From positions 1 through 64,000 of the forward strand of contig NZ_JASJEU010000008.1 in assembly GCF_030077735.1 (NCBI RefSeq): a DNA stretch of 64,000 nucleotides. Reading direction: 5' to 3'. The notes under the pieces are model-generated. The model had not been told where the DNA came from, did not search any database, and was given only the letters and a program-made list of their open reading frames with translations. Made by a program: the position numbers and the translations under genes. This DNA is from Gordonibacter faecis. GTDB lineage: Bacteria; Actinomycetota; Coriobacteriia; Coriobacteriales; Eggerthellaceae. Numbering within the stretch: position 1 is the first letter of the stretch; each line of letters begins with the position of its first letter. Shown piece by piece: positions 1 to 8,503 of this stretch.

Positions 1-701
1 CCCCGGACGCGTCCGGCCCGCCCGGCCGCGGCAGCAGCGCGGCGGCGGAGCCCGCCGGCGCGGCCCCCCGCGCGAAGGCCCCCACCCGAGGGCGCCGCGT
101 CCCGAAGGGGGCCCGCCGCGCCCGGGGCGCGCCCTTCCGCGGCCGCGTTTCGGAAGGGAGCGGGGGCGGCGGTTTCGCCGGCGGCCCTGCCCGAAGGGGC
201 GGAAGCCCGCCCGAGGGGGCGCTGGGGATCGGACCCTCCCGCGCCGTGACTCTCGGCGCGGGACAGAACCCCCGCCCGCCCGTCTCGGCGAAGCCCTGCC
301 GCCGAGGCGGCTGCGCAGAGGGCGCCGTCCGCGGGGTTCGCGTCCTCGCGCCCGCCTGACCCGTCCGATCCGCCCGCGGCGGCGCGGGCCGCCGCCGACG
401 CCCGCGCGGCGAGCCTCGCGGACGGGAGGAGGGCTCCGGCAAGGGCCGCCCTCCGGCGCGCCCGCGGGCGCGCGCCCTTCCCTGCCGTCGGGACGGCGCG
501 GCCTGCGCCCCGGCGCGCGGCCGCCTTCGCGGGAGCGGCGCCGCGGCGCGCCGCGCGCCGTTCCTCCCCTGCCGTGATCCCCGCGCTCACGGCGTCGGTG
601 CGCCCCGAGCGCGCGACGCCCGAGGGGCCTTCGCCCCGCCCTTTGGCGAGGGGCTCCTCGGAAAGGTCCCTCGCGCGGGCGACTCCCTCTTCCCGGGTCA
701 C
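1..701 (-). CDS. Partial open frame after VirB4, running off the left edge
   Basis: This is a possible next gene of the conjugation operon, of unknown function. A GTG at 701-699 overlaps the VirB4 TGA as GTGA, the same coupling style seen throughout this element. From there the frame stays open for more than 230 codons to the window edge. The start reads MTREEGVARARDLSEEPLAK, and most third codon positions are G or C. The rest is low-complexity, rich in Ala, Arg and Gly, with no convincing membrane segment or domain. Caution is needed: in this GC-rich stretch all three minus frames lack stops below base 587, so openness alone proves little. If it is not coding, the region is a GC-rich intergenic stretch with several hairpins. 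Confidence 0.4.
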   Translation of the reverse strand, partial: MTREEGVARARDLSEEPLAKGRGEGPSGVARSGRTDAVSAGITAGEERRAARRGAAPAKAAARRGAGRAVPTAGKGARPRARRRAALAGALLPSARLAARASAAARAAAGGSDGSGGREDANPADGALCAAASAAGLRRDGRAGVLSRAESHGAGGSDPQRPLGRASAPSGRAAGETAAPAPFRNAAAEGRAPGAAGPLRDAAPSGGGLRAGGRAGGLRRRAAAAAGRAGRVR

Positions 702-3187
702 GGCCGCGCCCCTCCCTCCCCGGGCCCGGGCCGGGCGCCGTCCGCGGGCGCCTTCCCGCGCTTGAGCGCGGCGACCTCGTCGGGCTTGGTGTTGAACAGG
801 TCGTAGAGGGCGCCTTTGGGGAAGTCGTCCTTGAGCGGCACCCGCGCGCCGCCCGCGATGAGCAGGCCCTCGCCCGCCTTGATGGACTCGTCGATGTAGG
901 AGGCCTCCTGCGCGCTCATGTCCAGCAGGTCCGCCCAGGCGCGCCGGTCGAGCGGGGACTGCTTGTGCAGCAGGATGAAGTCCGAGTTCAGCACCATGTT
1001 GCGCGCCTCCTCGTGCTCGAGCATGTGCACGCTGTTCTGGGTGATGCCCGTGGCGACGAGGTTGAACTTGCGCCCCTCCGCCCAGAAGCGGCTGAAGTAC
1101 TCGATGATCGAGGGGTGCCCGAACAGGCTCTGCACCTCGTCGATGTAGAGCCAGGTGGTCACGCCCCGCTCGAAGTTGCGGTACATCCGGTTGCGCACGC
1201 ACTCGAGGACCGCGACGATCCCGAAGGCGCGCATGTTCTCGGAGAGGTCCTTGAAGTCGACGTTGGTGATGCGGCGGTCGAACGAGACGTTGGAGTGGTG
1301 GTTGAAGAACGACAGCGCGCCCGAGACGTAGCGCTCGTAGCGCAGCGCTATGTCGCGGGCCTCCCGCTCGGGCTGCGCCTTCAGGATCCGGTGGAAGTCG
1401 CCGAGCAGCGGCACGCGCCCCTCGGCCCCCGCCTCGCGGTAGGCCTCCTCGACGCACCTGCTGATGATGGACTTGTCCGCCTCGGGCAGCCCCTGGTCGC
1501 CCTCGGCCATAGTCGCGCTCGACAGCGCCAGGAAGGCGTCGATCTTGAAGGCCATCTGGGCGGAGCGCGACTGGTGCGCCACGTCGGAGAGGTCGAAGGG
1601 GTTCAGGTGCGTGTCGGCGTCGGGCGCGAAGCGCATGCACTCGCCCCCGTTGGCCGACACCACCGGCGAGTACTCCCCGGCGGGGTCGAGGACGATGATC
1701 TCGTCGTCGGGGCAGGCGAGGATGGTGTTCTCTATCTCGCGCTTGACCGAGAAGGACTTGCCCGAGCCGGGCTTGCCCGCGACGAACCCCATGGGGCTCG
1801 CGAGCCTCTTGCGGTTGCACAGCACGAGGTTGGAGGACTGCTTGTTCTGCCCGTAGTAGCCCCCTCCCTCGTGCGAGAGCTCCTGGGTGGCGAAGGGCAT
1901 CTGTATGGCCACCTGGGCGGTGGTCATCATCCTCGAGACCTCCACGTGGTTGTGCCCGAGCGGCAGGACGGAGTTGAGCCCCTCGCGCTGCCGGTAGTCC
2001 AGCGCGTCCGCCTCGATGGAGTTGCGCCTGGCGGTCGACACGATCTGCATCACCTGGTCGTCGAGCTGGCGCCTCGTGGGCGCGTAGGTGTAGACGAGAC
2101 CCGTGTAGACGTAGAGCCTTTGGTTCTTGTTCTGGAGGTGGTCGAGAAGGTCCTCCGCCTCCTCCTTGGAGTACTTCAGCTCCGAGGGCAGGATCTGGAA
2201 GTCGTAGCCCTTCTTCACCGCGCTCATCTGCTCGTCGATGATCTCCTTGTCCATCCACGCGATGCGCTTCTTGACGAACGCGACCGCCTTGGACTTGTCC
2301 ATCGCCTGGACGTGGATGGAGATCGCCAGCGGGACGGGCAGGTCGATGATGTCGGCGAGGCAGCGGTCCGAAAGCTCGCTGCCGAACCGGTCGAGCACGA
2401 GCACCTGGCACCACGTGTCGCCCGACTTGAAGCACGACGCGCTCCCCTCGGGCTTGAAGTCGAGGGAGGTCGGGCACACGAAGTCCTTCGTGGTGAGCCC
2501 GCTGGCCGCCCCGACCGCGTCCCACGAGAACCGGCAGGGCCTTCCCGGGCGCAGGAGGCCGTTCAGGAGGGCGACGCGCTCCTCGCCCGACAGGGCGCGC
2601 GCGGCGCTGCGTATCTTGGCGAGGGTCTGCTCGGCGTCGCCGCGCATGCGCGCGAGCTTGGGCACCGCCGCCTCGACCGAGGGCGCGCCCACCGCGAAGG
2701 TGAGGTAGCGCTCTCGCACGAGGTTGGAGACCCCCTCGCGCATCTTGTCGTTGAGGATGCGGTTGTACTCGGCGGCGTAGCGCGCCGTGTCGGGGTCGTC
2801 CGTCCGGAAGAACTCCTTCGAGCCGATCTCGTCCGCGGGGATGGGGCGGTTCACTACCGTCAGCTGCACGCAGCTCTCGGCGCCGAAGTAGTCGAACAGC
2901 TGGCACCATCCCGAGAAGATCGCCTGCTGGTTCTCCTCCCGGGCGGACTGGTAGCTGATGTCCTCGAACGCGACGGTCTGGCTGAAAAGCCCCTCCTCGA
3001 CCTGGGCTATGCCGTTCCTGTAGATGAGGTCGTACCCGATGGCGGCGTACACGTCCCTCGCCGCCCGGCGCCGCCGCCTCATCTCGGCGGTGCGGCCCGT
3101 GAGTTCGCGCTCCTGCTCGGCCACCCGCCTCCCGAGCGGCTTGGCCTTCCTCGATCCCTCGGTGCGGTTCTTATCCCTGCGGCTCAC
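698..3187 (-). CDS. VirB4/TraE-type conjugation ATPase
   Basis: This is the 829-residue cytoplasmic ATPase that energises assembly of the type IV secretion channel and DNA transfer. Walker A (GKPGSGKS) lies near residues 469-476 and Walker B (YIDEVQSLF) near 677-685. Between them are AGEYSPVV and LNPFDLSD, typical of the VirB4 ATPase core. The N-terminal half matches the CagE/TrbE/VirB layout expected for Gram-positive VirB4 proteins, and the length is normal. It overlaps the PrgI-like gene upstream by 17 bases, so the two are probably translated together. It is the clearest sign that the left part of the window is a conjugative element. Confidence 0.93.
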   Translation of the reverse strand: MSRRDKNRTEGSRKAKPLGRRVAEQERELTGRTAEMRRRRRAARDVYAAIGYDLIYRNGIAQVEEGLFSQTVAFEDISYQSAREENQQAIFSGWCQLFDYFGAESCVQLTVVNRPIPADEIGSKEFFRTDDPDTARYAAEYNRILNDKMREGVSNLVRERYLTFAVGAPSVEAAVPKLARMRGDAEQTLAKIRSAARALSGEERVALLNGLLRPGRPCRFSWDAVGAASGLTTKDFVCPTSLDFKPEGSASCFKSGDTWCQVLVLDRFGSELSDRCLADIIDLPVPLAISIHVQAMDKSKAVAFVKKRIAWMDKEIIDEQMSAVKKGYDFQILPSELKYSKEEAEDLLDHLQNKNQRLYVYTGLVYTYAPTRRQLDDQVMQIVSTARRNSIEADALDYRQREGLNSVLPLGHNHVEVSRMMTTAQVAIQMPFATQELSHEGGGYYGQNKQSSNLVLCNRKRLASPMGFVAGKPGSGKSFSVKREIENTILACPDDEIIVLDPAGEYSPVVSANGGECMRFAPDADTHLNPFDLSDVAHQSRSAQMAFKIDAFLALSSATMAEGDQGLPEADKSIISRCVEEAYREAGAEGRVPLLGDFHRILKAQPEREARDIALRYERYVSGALSFFNHHSNVSFDRRITNVDFKDLSENMRAFGIVAVLECVRNRMYRNFERGVTTWLYIDEVQSLFGHPSIIEYFSRFWAEGRKFNLVATGITQNSVHMLEHEEARNMVLNSDFILLHKQSPLDRRAWADLLDMSAQEASYIDESIKAGEGLLIAGGARVPLKDDFPKGALYDLFNTKPDEVAALKRGKAPADGARPGPGEGGARP

Positions 3188-3578
3188 GCCTCTCCTCCCC
3201 CTTCCTCGCGGCCCTGCGCCTCGGCCGCCTGCCCGCCCTGCCGCACGCCACCCGGCCCGCGACCTCCCATGGCCTGCAGCTCGTCGAGTACAGCAGCACG
3301 CCGTCGGAGAGCGCGTGCCTGGCCACCAGCGCCGCGAACCTCTCCGCGGGAAGCCCCTTCGGGCGCCAGAACCCCATGAGCCAGAACGGCATGGACGCCG
3401 CCGTGACGGGCAGCGTCGCCGCGTCGACGGGCACCCCGAGCGCGAGGTTGAGCAGCGCCGCGCACGCGACCGACGACGCCAGCCCGCCCGCGGTGCACGC
3501 GAGCGTCCTCGCCGAGAGCTTCCCGACCACCTTCTCGGTGTACTCGCCTATGTCCTTGTGGACCGCCACGCTCAGCAC
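3171..3578 (-). CDS. PrgI/VirB3-like conjugation membrane protein
   Basis: This 135-residue protein has two hydrophobic segments near the N-terminus (about residues 25-49 and 53-71) followed by a basic tail rich in Arg. A protein of this shape directly before VirB4 is the hallmark of the PrgI family, the Gram-positive counterpart of VirB3, which anchors the ATPase to the channel at the membrane. Its stop codon lies inside the start of VirB4 (17-base overlap). The assignment rests mainly on position, size and topology rather than on a distinctive motif. The gene lies 9 bases after the small VirB2-like gene. Confidence 0.78.
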   Translation of the reverse strand: MLSVAVHKDIGEYTEKVVGKLSARTLACTAGGLASSVACAALLNLALGVPVDAATLPVTAASMPFWLMGFWRPKGLPAERFAALVARHALSDGVLLYSTSCRPWEVAGRVACGRAGRRPRRRAARKGEERREPQG

Positions 3579-3587
3579 GTCCGCCCC

Positions 3588-3803
3588 CTACGCCGGCAGC
3601 CAGCTCGTGTCGAGCATGCCGAAGTAGACGGCCGCGGCGATGATGATCGCCCCGCCCGCGATGGTCGAGATGGCGCTCGCGATGGACGCGCCGCCCTGCT
3701 GCTCTCGGATGGCGAGGCCGAGGGACACGGCGCCCCATACGACGAGGAACCCTCCGAGGAAGGTCACGCACCCCGAAACGAGGTTGATGATGTTGGCTAG
3801 CAT
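3588..3803 (-). CDS. Small VirB2/Maff2-like membrane protein
   Basis: This 71-residue protein starts MLANIINLVSGCVTFLGGF. It has two hydrophobic helices (about residues 5-28 and 40-62) separated by a short charged loop. Small two-helix proteins between the coupling ATPase and PrgI in Firmicute and actinobacterial ICEs are usually called Maff2 or VirB2/TrbC-like and are thought to be channel or pilin subunits. The ATG overlaps the end of the VirD4 gene by 7 bases. A much longer frame extends upstream of this ATG, but it is a shadow of VirD4 in another frame. The family assignment is inferred from context. Confidence 0.72.
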   Translation of the reverse strand: MLANIINLVSGCVTFLGGFLVVWGAVSLGLAIREQQGGASIASAISTIAGGAIIIAAAVYFGMLDTSWLPA

Positions 3804-5644
3804 TGCTGGTCTCTCCTCTCCATGTACTCCGCGTAGTCGAAGGGCCTCTCGAAGCGCGCGCCGGGATGCCCGGGGTAGACCTCCGGCCACCTGGGGTGCT
3901 TCTCGATGTCGTACTTCCTGTCCTTGAGGGGGCTCGCCCCCGCGATGAGCACGATCGCCTCGTCGCGCGGCAGCCTCGCCACCTCGGAGGGCTGCACGAG
4001 GTCGCGCTCGAGGGTGCTCCAGTTGCGGGTGGACGTGGCCGACGCCCCGCGGCTCTCGTTCCACGTGACGGTCGCCACCGTCTCCTTGCCGACGGACTCG
4101 GCTATCTCCTTGGCCGTCTCGGTCGACTTGCCGCCGAGGAACAGCAGCGTGTCGCAGCAGTCGACGATGGTCGCGGCGTTGTCCTTGTAGGCCGCCTTGA
4201 GCTGGGAGAGCGACTGCAGGCCGAACGCCATCGAGACGTTTCGGCTCCGCACGACGGCGACCATCTTCTCGATGTCGGGGAGCCTGCCGATGTTGGCGAA
4301 CTCGTCCATGAGCATGGTCACGGGGACCGGCAGCGACCCGCCGTGGTCGAGGAGGGCCCGCCTGCACAGCAGGTTCGCCGCCTGCCAGAGCATGATCGCG
4401 AAGAGGAACGAGTAGAGCGGCGAGGTGTCGGACATGACCGCGAACACGGCCCGGCGCGACCCGGGCGAGCCCAGCCGGTCGAGCTCCATCTCGTCGCGGC
4501 TCACGAGCTCGCGCACCTGGGGTATCGCGAAGGGCTCCATGCGCGCGTTGCACGAGACGAGGATCGATTTGAGGGTCTTGCCGGCGGCGTCCTTGAACAT
4601 CTTGTAGTGAAGCAGCGCGAAGTCGGACTCGACGGGCACGGGGTCGGCGACCCTCTCCCACCGGCACCCTCCCGACGGGTCGTACGAGCGCCTTTCCGAG
4701 GGGTCGAAGGCGGGCGGCTCGCCGTCCCCGTCGAAGACGAGCCGCATCCCCGTCTCGACCTCCTCGAACAGCAGGTCGAGGGGGCTCCTGTACGCCTCGT
4801 CGGACTCCTTGGCCTTGGCGAGCGACAGCAGCGTGACGACGCCCGAGAGCGATCGGTCCTCGGGCGGGCAGCGGAACACCAGGTAGCCGACGAGCGCCAC
4901 GTAGAGCAGCCGCTCCGCGTTCTCCCAGAAGGGGTCGCCCGCGTGCTCGCGGTCCCCGGAGGTGTTGGATATGAGGCAGGAGACGAACTCGAGGACGTCT
5001 GCCTCGTCGCGCACGTAGGCGAGGGGGTTGTAGTGCAGCGACTTCGAGAAGTCGACGGTGTTGAACGACAGTATCCTGTAGCCCGCCTCCTCGAGCATGT
5101 GCCCGACGCGGGGGAGCGTCTCGCCCTTGGGGTCGGTCACGAGGTAGTCGGAGTTCATCTGCATAATGTTTGGCTCGAAGAACCCGCGGGTCTTGCCCGA
5201 TCCCGACCCGCCCACGACGATCACGTTGCGGTTGCGCTCGTAGCGGCGGTCGTGGTCGGGCCTGGACATCGCCATCCCGAAGCGCTCGGTGAGAAGGACG
5301 TTCTGGTCTGGTTCCTCCAGGTTCATGAACCTGCGGCCCTCGCGCACGGTGCCCCAGCGGGCGCTGCCGTGCTCCTCGCCCTGGCGCTGCGCGCGCCCGT
5401 GCGTGAGCGACCACGCCCACGCGCACCACACCCCGCTCGCGGCCGCGAGCCCCGTCGCGAGCGCGGCAGCCTCGAGCGAGAGGGGGCCGCGGCCGGCGAG
5501 GTGGGAGGGGAGCCTGTAGAGGGCCTCCGCCAGGTTGAGGGCGGGGCTTCCCGGCAGCGACAGCAGGCACGCGACGTAGGAGTCCGCGAGCGCGAACGCG
5601 GCGAGGGACAGGGCCGCCGCCGCGGCGACGCCTCCCGGCCTCAT
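3797..5644 (-). CDS. VirD4/TraG-type coupling protein
   Basis: This is the type IV coupling ATPase, which brings the relaxase-DNA complex to the membrane channel. The 615-residue form chosen here starts MRPGGVAAAAAL at an ATG that overlaps the upstream stop as ATGA. The N-terminus has two membrane segments (about residues 5-30 and 45-75). Walker A (GGSGSGKT) is near residue 143, followed by YLVTDPKGE, and Walker B (MLMDEFANIGRLPDIEKM) is near 441. These are diagnostic of VirD4/TraG. Longer starts exist in frame, but the extra sequence is the other-frame reading of the upstream gene. Confidence 0.93.
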   Translation of the reverse strand: MRPGGVAAAAALSLAAFALADSYVACLLSLPGSPALNLAEALYRLPSHLAGRGPLSLEAAALATGLAAASGVWCAWAWSLTHGRAQRQGEEHGSARWGTVREGRRFMNLEEPDQNVLLTERFGMAMSRPDHDRRYERNRNVIVVGGSGSGKTRGFFEPNIMQMNSDYLVTDPKGETLPRVGHMLEEAGYRILSFNTVDFSKSLHYNPLAYVRDEADVLEFVSCLISNTSGDREHAGDPFWENAERLLYVALVGYLVFRCPPEDRSLSGVVTLLSLAKAKESDEAYRSPLDLLFEEVETGMRLVFDGDGEPPAFDPSERRSYDPSGGCRWERVADPVPVESDFALLHYKMFKDAAGKTLKSILVSCNARMEPFAIPQVRELVSRDEMELDRLGSPGSRRAVFAVMSDTSPLYSFLFAIMLWQAANLLCRRALLDHGGSLPVPVTMLMDEFANIGRLPDIEKMVAVVRSRNVSMAFGLQSLSQLKAAYKDNAATIVDCCDTLLFLGGKSTETAKEIAESVGKETVATVTWNESRGASATSTRNWSTLERDLVQPSEVARLPRDEAIVLIAGASPLKDRKYDIEKHPRWPEVYPGHPGARFERPFDYAEYMERRDQQC

Positions 5645-6315
5645 CTCGCCCGCACCTCCTGCGGGCGCGCCCCGCGCGAAACGGCGCGGGCGGCGGGCCT
5701 GTCCGCCTCGAGGGCGGCCGACGCGCGCCTCGCGTGCGCCGCGCGCTCCTCGAGGGGCCTCCAGTCGCGCAGCACCGGCACGTCGTGCTTCTGCCAGAAG
5801 GTCTTGGCGTGCGCGGGGCGCGCCTTGGGCGGGGCCTCCTCGGCCCGCCGGTCCGCCCCGCGCTCCCCGCCCCGCTCCTCGGCGCGCCGCCTGATGGCCT
5901 CGGCCGCCTTGTCCCCCGCGGCGCCCGCCTCGGCGGCGAGCTCCTCGAAGGAGCGCCAAACCTCGCGCGCGTCGGCGACGCGGAAGAGCAGGTGCTCCCT
6001 GCCCGTCGCGGGGTCGGAGAACCACGCGGATTCGACGCCCCGGGCGCCGAGCTTTGCCTCGATGGCGCCCTTGATGCCCTCGTAGCCCTCAATCCCCTGG
6101 AACTCGGACATGTCGAGCTTCGCCCACTCGGGGGCGCCGCGGCCCTCGGGGGAGCCGCCCGCGCCCGCCTCCCTGGCGGCCCGCGTCGCGTTCTCGAACG
6201 CGCGCCGGATCCTGCCCGCGCGCTCGTACATCGCCTTCTCGCCCATGCGCTCGCCGAAGCGCACGAAGTCGTCGATCATCTTCTCGCCGGCGTCGTCGCC
6301 GTAGTCGCTGGACAT
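5641..6315 (-). CDS. PcfB-like (DUF3801) conjugation accessory protein
   Basis: This soluble 224-residue protein comes directly before the coupling protein and overlaps it as ATGA. The middle (WAKLDMSEFQGI to REVWRSFEELA) resembles the PcfB/DUF3801 layout, where a short alpha/beta domain precedes a charged, disordered C-terminal tail rich in Ala, Glu and Arg. PcfB-type proteins act with VirD4 and the relaxase. The start MSSDYGDD was chosen because a GGGGAG ribosome site lies five bases upstream; an upstream ATG (6348) would add 11 residues but lacks such a site. The family call is moderate; the operon membership is clear. Confidence 0.68.
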   Translation of the reverse strand: MSSDYGDDAGEKMIDDFVRFGERMGEKAMYERAGRIRRAFENATRAAREAGAGGSPEGRGAPEWAKLDMSEFQGIEGYEGIKGAIEAKLGARGVESAWFSDPATGREHLLFRVADAREVWRSFEELAAEAGAAGDKAAEAIRRRAEERGGERGADRRAEEAPPKARPAHAKTFWQKHDVPVLRDWRPLEERAAHARRASAALEADRPAARAVSRGARPQEVRAR

Positions 6316-6489
6316 CGCGCCTCCCCTTCCGTCTGGCGGAAGGGGCATCCCTCCCGCTCGGCCAGAGCGCGGCAGGCGCCCTCGGTGGGCGCAATGCCGG
6401 CCCGGATGGGCGGGGAAGGGGCGCGAGGGCGCAGCCCGCGCACTTGAAGGGATGCGATGGGGCGGGCGCGGGCCTTGCGACCCGCGCCC

Positions 6490-6783
6490 TCACTGGAACC
6501 TCAGCGGGCCGAGCGGCTCGCCCTCGCCGTACTCCTCGGCGATCCTCTTCCTTTCGGCGGCGAGGCGGATTGCCATCTCCTTCGTGGCGAAGCACCCGAG
6601 CCCCATGTTGAGCACGGCGCAGAGGCGCACGAACTCGTCGACGCGCATGGCGCGTTCCCCGTTGAGGACGCGCCAGAGCCTCTTGCCGTCGACCTCTATG
6701 CGGCGGGCGAGCTCGGCGACGCCGATGCCCCGCTCCTGCCGGGCCTGCTCGATCCTCGCCACTATGAGGTCGGCGTGGTTCAT
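6490..6783 (-). CDS. Module-capping small XRE HTH protein, copy 1
   Basis: This 97-residue DNA-binding protein is of the short XRE/Cro type. The shared core runs DLIVARIEQARQERGIGVAE then LARRIEVDGKRLWRVLNG, with the helix-turn-helix at about residues 20-60. It is the most divergent copy in the window (VARIEQARQERG instead of AARMEQARWERG). It has its own C-terminal tail ending LGPLRFQ and a clear AAGGGGA ribosome site. It lies 167 bases after the methyltransferase gene and 174 bases before the conjugation operon, so it caps the TetR-methyltransferase module. Its regulatory target is unknown. Confidence 0.8.
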   Translation of the reverse strand: MNHADLIVARIEQARQERGIGVAELARRIEVDGKRLWRVLNGERAMRVDEFVRLCAVLNMGLGCFATKEMAIRLAAERKRIAEEYGEGEPLGPLRFQ

Positions 6784-6950
6784 CCGTCCCCTTTCCCCGC
6801 GCCCGCCGCCCCGTCGGAGCAGGCGGCGGGCCTCCGATTCGCGGACACCGTAGCAGCCGGGCGGGGCGTTGGAGAGGGTGTTTCCCCGTTCTGGGAAGCC
6901 GCGGCGTCGTTATGGGGCGCGCGCCCGACGCGAAGGGCAAGTTCGCGCCC

Positions 6951-7592
6951 TCAGGCCTTCCGGGCGACGCAGACGCACGCAGTCTGCCCGACCCTGCGCC
7001 AGTCGACCGCGTCGAACCACTTCCCGAGGATCGCGCGCATCTCGCCCTCCGAGTAGATGCGCACGTCGCCCTCGCGGGAATGCGGCATCCACGCGTTCAT
7101 GAGGGCGCGGGCGGGCGCGGGCTGCCACACGTCCCCGACGACGAACGCCCCGCCCGGCCTGAGCGCGCGCCATACCGAGAACGCCGCCCGGTCGGGGTCG
7201 GGGTAGTGGTGGAAGGAGTCGTTGCACCAGGCGGCGTCGAAGGACTCCTCGGGAAACGGCAGCGCCTCCGCGTCGGCAACCGCGACCTCCGCGCGCGAGC
7301 CGAGCCGCGCCCGCGCGGCGTCGGCCATGCGGGGCGAGAGGTCGACGCAGGAGAGCCTGCATCCCGGCACCCTCGCAAGCACGAGCTCGGCCAGCGCCCC
7401 CGTGCCGCACCCGAGGTCGAGCAGGCGCGGCCCCTCCTTGCCGGCGACCGCCGAGGCGACCTCCTCTGCCACGACCGGGTAGAGCCCGCGCGCGTGGTCG
7501 CCCTCCATCCCGTCGTCGTAGGTGGCCGCCTGGGCGTCGAACGCCGCCCGCGACCGCTCCTTGAGCTCGCGGGCCCTCCTGTCGTCTTCCAT
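6951..7592 (-). CDS. Class I SAM-dependent methyltransferase
   Basis: This 213-residue methyltransferase has a canonical SAM-binding motif I, LLDLGCGTG, at about residues 54-62, an acidic strand-2 end (SCVDLSPRM), and a motif II/III region (FDAAWCNDSFHHYPDP and LRPGGAFVVGD). The fold is of the UbiE/Methyltransf_11 type acting on a small molecule; the substrate cannot be read from the sequence. A divergent or adjacent TetR gene and operator-like palindromes on both sides of that gene suggest the methyltransferase is induced by a compound, perhaps for detoxification. The ribosome site AAAGGAG is well placed before the ATG. Confidence 0.85.
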   Translation of the reverse strand: MEDDRRARELKERSRAAFDAQAATYDDGMEGDHARGLYPVVAEEVASAVAGKEGPRLLDLGCGTGALAELVLARVPGCRLSCVDLSPRMADAARARLGSRAEVAVADAEALPFPEESFDAAWCNDSFHHYPDPDRAAFSVWRALRPGGAFVVGDVWQPAPARALMNAWMPHSREGDVRIYSEGEMRAILGKWFDAVDWRRVGQTACVCVARKA

Positions 7593-7608
7593 CTCCAGCT
7601 CCTTTCGT

Positions 7609-7621
7609 TAAACATTGTTCA
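7609..7621. promoter_or_regulatory. Operator-like palindrome before the methyltransferase
   Basis: The 13 bases TAAACATTGTTCA match the palindrome TGAACATTGTTCA with one mismatch. A second copy with one mismatch lies at 8310-8322. Together they flank the tetR gene. Palindromes of this size are typical TetR-family operators; binding by the 7666-8271 protein is inferred. Confidence 0.6.
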
Positions 7622-7665
7622 ATCGTATCGGCCGAAAAAAGCCCCGATCGCCCGGGGCGGGATCC

Positions 7666-8271
7666 CTATCGTTCCTCGGCGGCACCCTCCGCGCGCCCCG
7701 AGCGGAACTCGGCGACGAGCGCGCCCAGGTAGCGCCTCGCGGCGGCGAGGGACGCCTCGTCCGGCATGCCCGGCCCGGAGGCGAGCCCGACGCACCCGTA
7801 GGCCATGATCGAGGCGAGCTCCCCGGCACCGTCAGCGGGCGCGCCCCTCGTGAGCGCGTCGAGCTCGAGGGCGGCGGCGAGGTGCGGGCGCACCTCCTCG
7901 CACACGGCGAGCGAGAGCCGGTCGTGAAGGGCGCCGTTGCCCTCCGCGTGGAAGTATGCGGCATGGGGGAACGCCGCGTGGTCGGACATCGCCCCGATGC
8001 AGCGCTCGACCTTCTCGTCGAGTGAGAGCGCGCGGTCGTCGAGGATCGCGCAGGCGCCCTCGGCGCAGCTCGCCGCGTAGTGCCCGATGGCGGCGGCGAA
8101 CATGCGCTCCTTGGAGTCGAAGTAGTGGTAGGCGAGCCCCGGCGCGACCCCCGCCGCACGCGCCACCGCGCGCACGGACACGTTGTCGTAGCCCTCCTCC
8201 GCGAAGAGCCTCATCGCGCACTCGAGGAGCTCGCGTCTCCTCTCCTCGGGGTCCTTGACCGTCCTCGGCAT
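7666..8271 (-). CDS. TetR-family transcriptional repressor
   Basis: This 201-residue regulator has an N-terminal TetR helix-turn-helix (LFAEEGYDNVSVRAVARAAG then VAPGLAYHYFDSKERMFAAA, about residues 20-60) and a helical ligand-binding C-terminus. The start MPRTVKDPEERR was chosen because an AAGGAG ribosome site sits nine bases upstream; a further in-frame ATG at 8316 has no such support. It lies 73 bases upstream of the methyltransferase on the same strand. The paired palindromes before it and after it imply autorepression and repression of the methyltransferase. The inducer is unknown. Confidence 0.88.
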   Translation of the reverse strand: MPRTVKDPEERRRELLECAMRLFAEEGYDNVSVRAVARAAGVAPGLAYHYFDSKERMFAAAIGHYAASCAEGACAILDDRALSLDEKVERCIGAMSDHAAFPHAAYFHAEGNGALHDRLSLAVCEEVRPHLAAALELDALTRGAPADGAGELASIMAYGCVGLASGPGMPDEASLAAARRYLGALVAEFRSGRAEGAAEER

Positions 8272-8309
8272 GCCCGCCACCTCCTTCCGCGCACATGGTA
8301 GCCTATTAC

Positions 8310-8322
8310 TGAACATTGGTCA
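8310..8322. promoter_or_regulatory. Operator-like palindrome before tetR
   Basis: TGAACATTGGTCA differs by one base from the perfect palindrome TGAACATTGTTCA and matches the site at 7609-7621. It lies 39 bases upstream of the chosen tetR start, where an autoregulatory operator would be expected. Confidence 0.6.
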
Positions 8323-8382
8323 ATTATGGATCTTGGAAGGCGGATGGGCAGGGCGGCCAGGCTCGCGGGAGGAGCCGAGAAA

Positions 8383-8466
8383 GAAGCGGCCGAGCTCTGC
8401 CACCGGGATGCCGCACTCCCAACGCGCCTGCTCCATCCTCGCCGCTACGAGGTCGATGTTGTTAAC
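8383..8466 (-). pseudogene. Decayed module-capping HTH gene, copy 2
   Basis: On the minus strand this stretch encodes NNIDLVAARMEQARWECGIP then VAELGRFF, which is the first half of the XRE-type protein found intact at eight other places in the window. The homology stops where the others continue into the recognition helix (RRIGVDRKRLWRVLNG). No start codon precedes the homology at the place where the intact copies have ATG or GTG. It lies 37 bases after the TVP38-like gene, so this module too once ended in the cassette. It is best read as a truncated remnant. Confidence 0.75.
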
Positions 8467-8503
8467 GGTTCGGCTCCTAAAGACGGCGCAGCCAAAGACC
8501 CGC

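Noticed and set aside
965..3379. An 804-codon plus-strand open frame opposite VirB4
   Set aside because: It is the antisense shadow of a GC-rich gene: mostly Leu, Val, Arg, His and Ala with no domain, while the minus strand encodes a clear VirB4 with both Walker motifs.
3803..6085. A 760-codon plus-strand frame opposite VirD4
   Set aside because: Same strand-shadow composition (Leu, Val, Arg, His, Glu) with no motif; VirD4 on the other strand is unambiguous.
3588..6092. An 834-codon minus-strand frame across the coupling protein
   Set aside because: All but its last 71 codons are an Arg/Pro-rich shadow of VirD4 and its neighbour. Only the end, starting MLANIINLVSG, is accepted as a gene.
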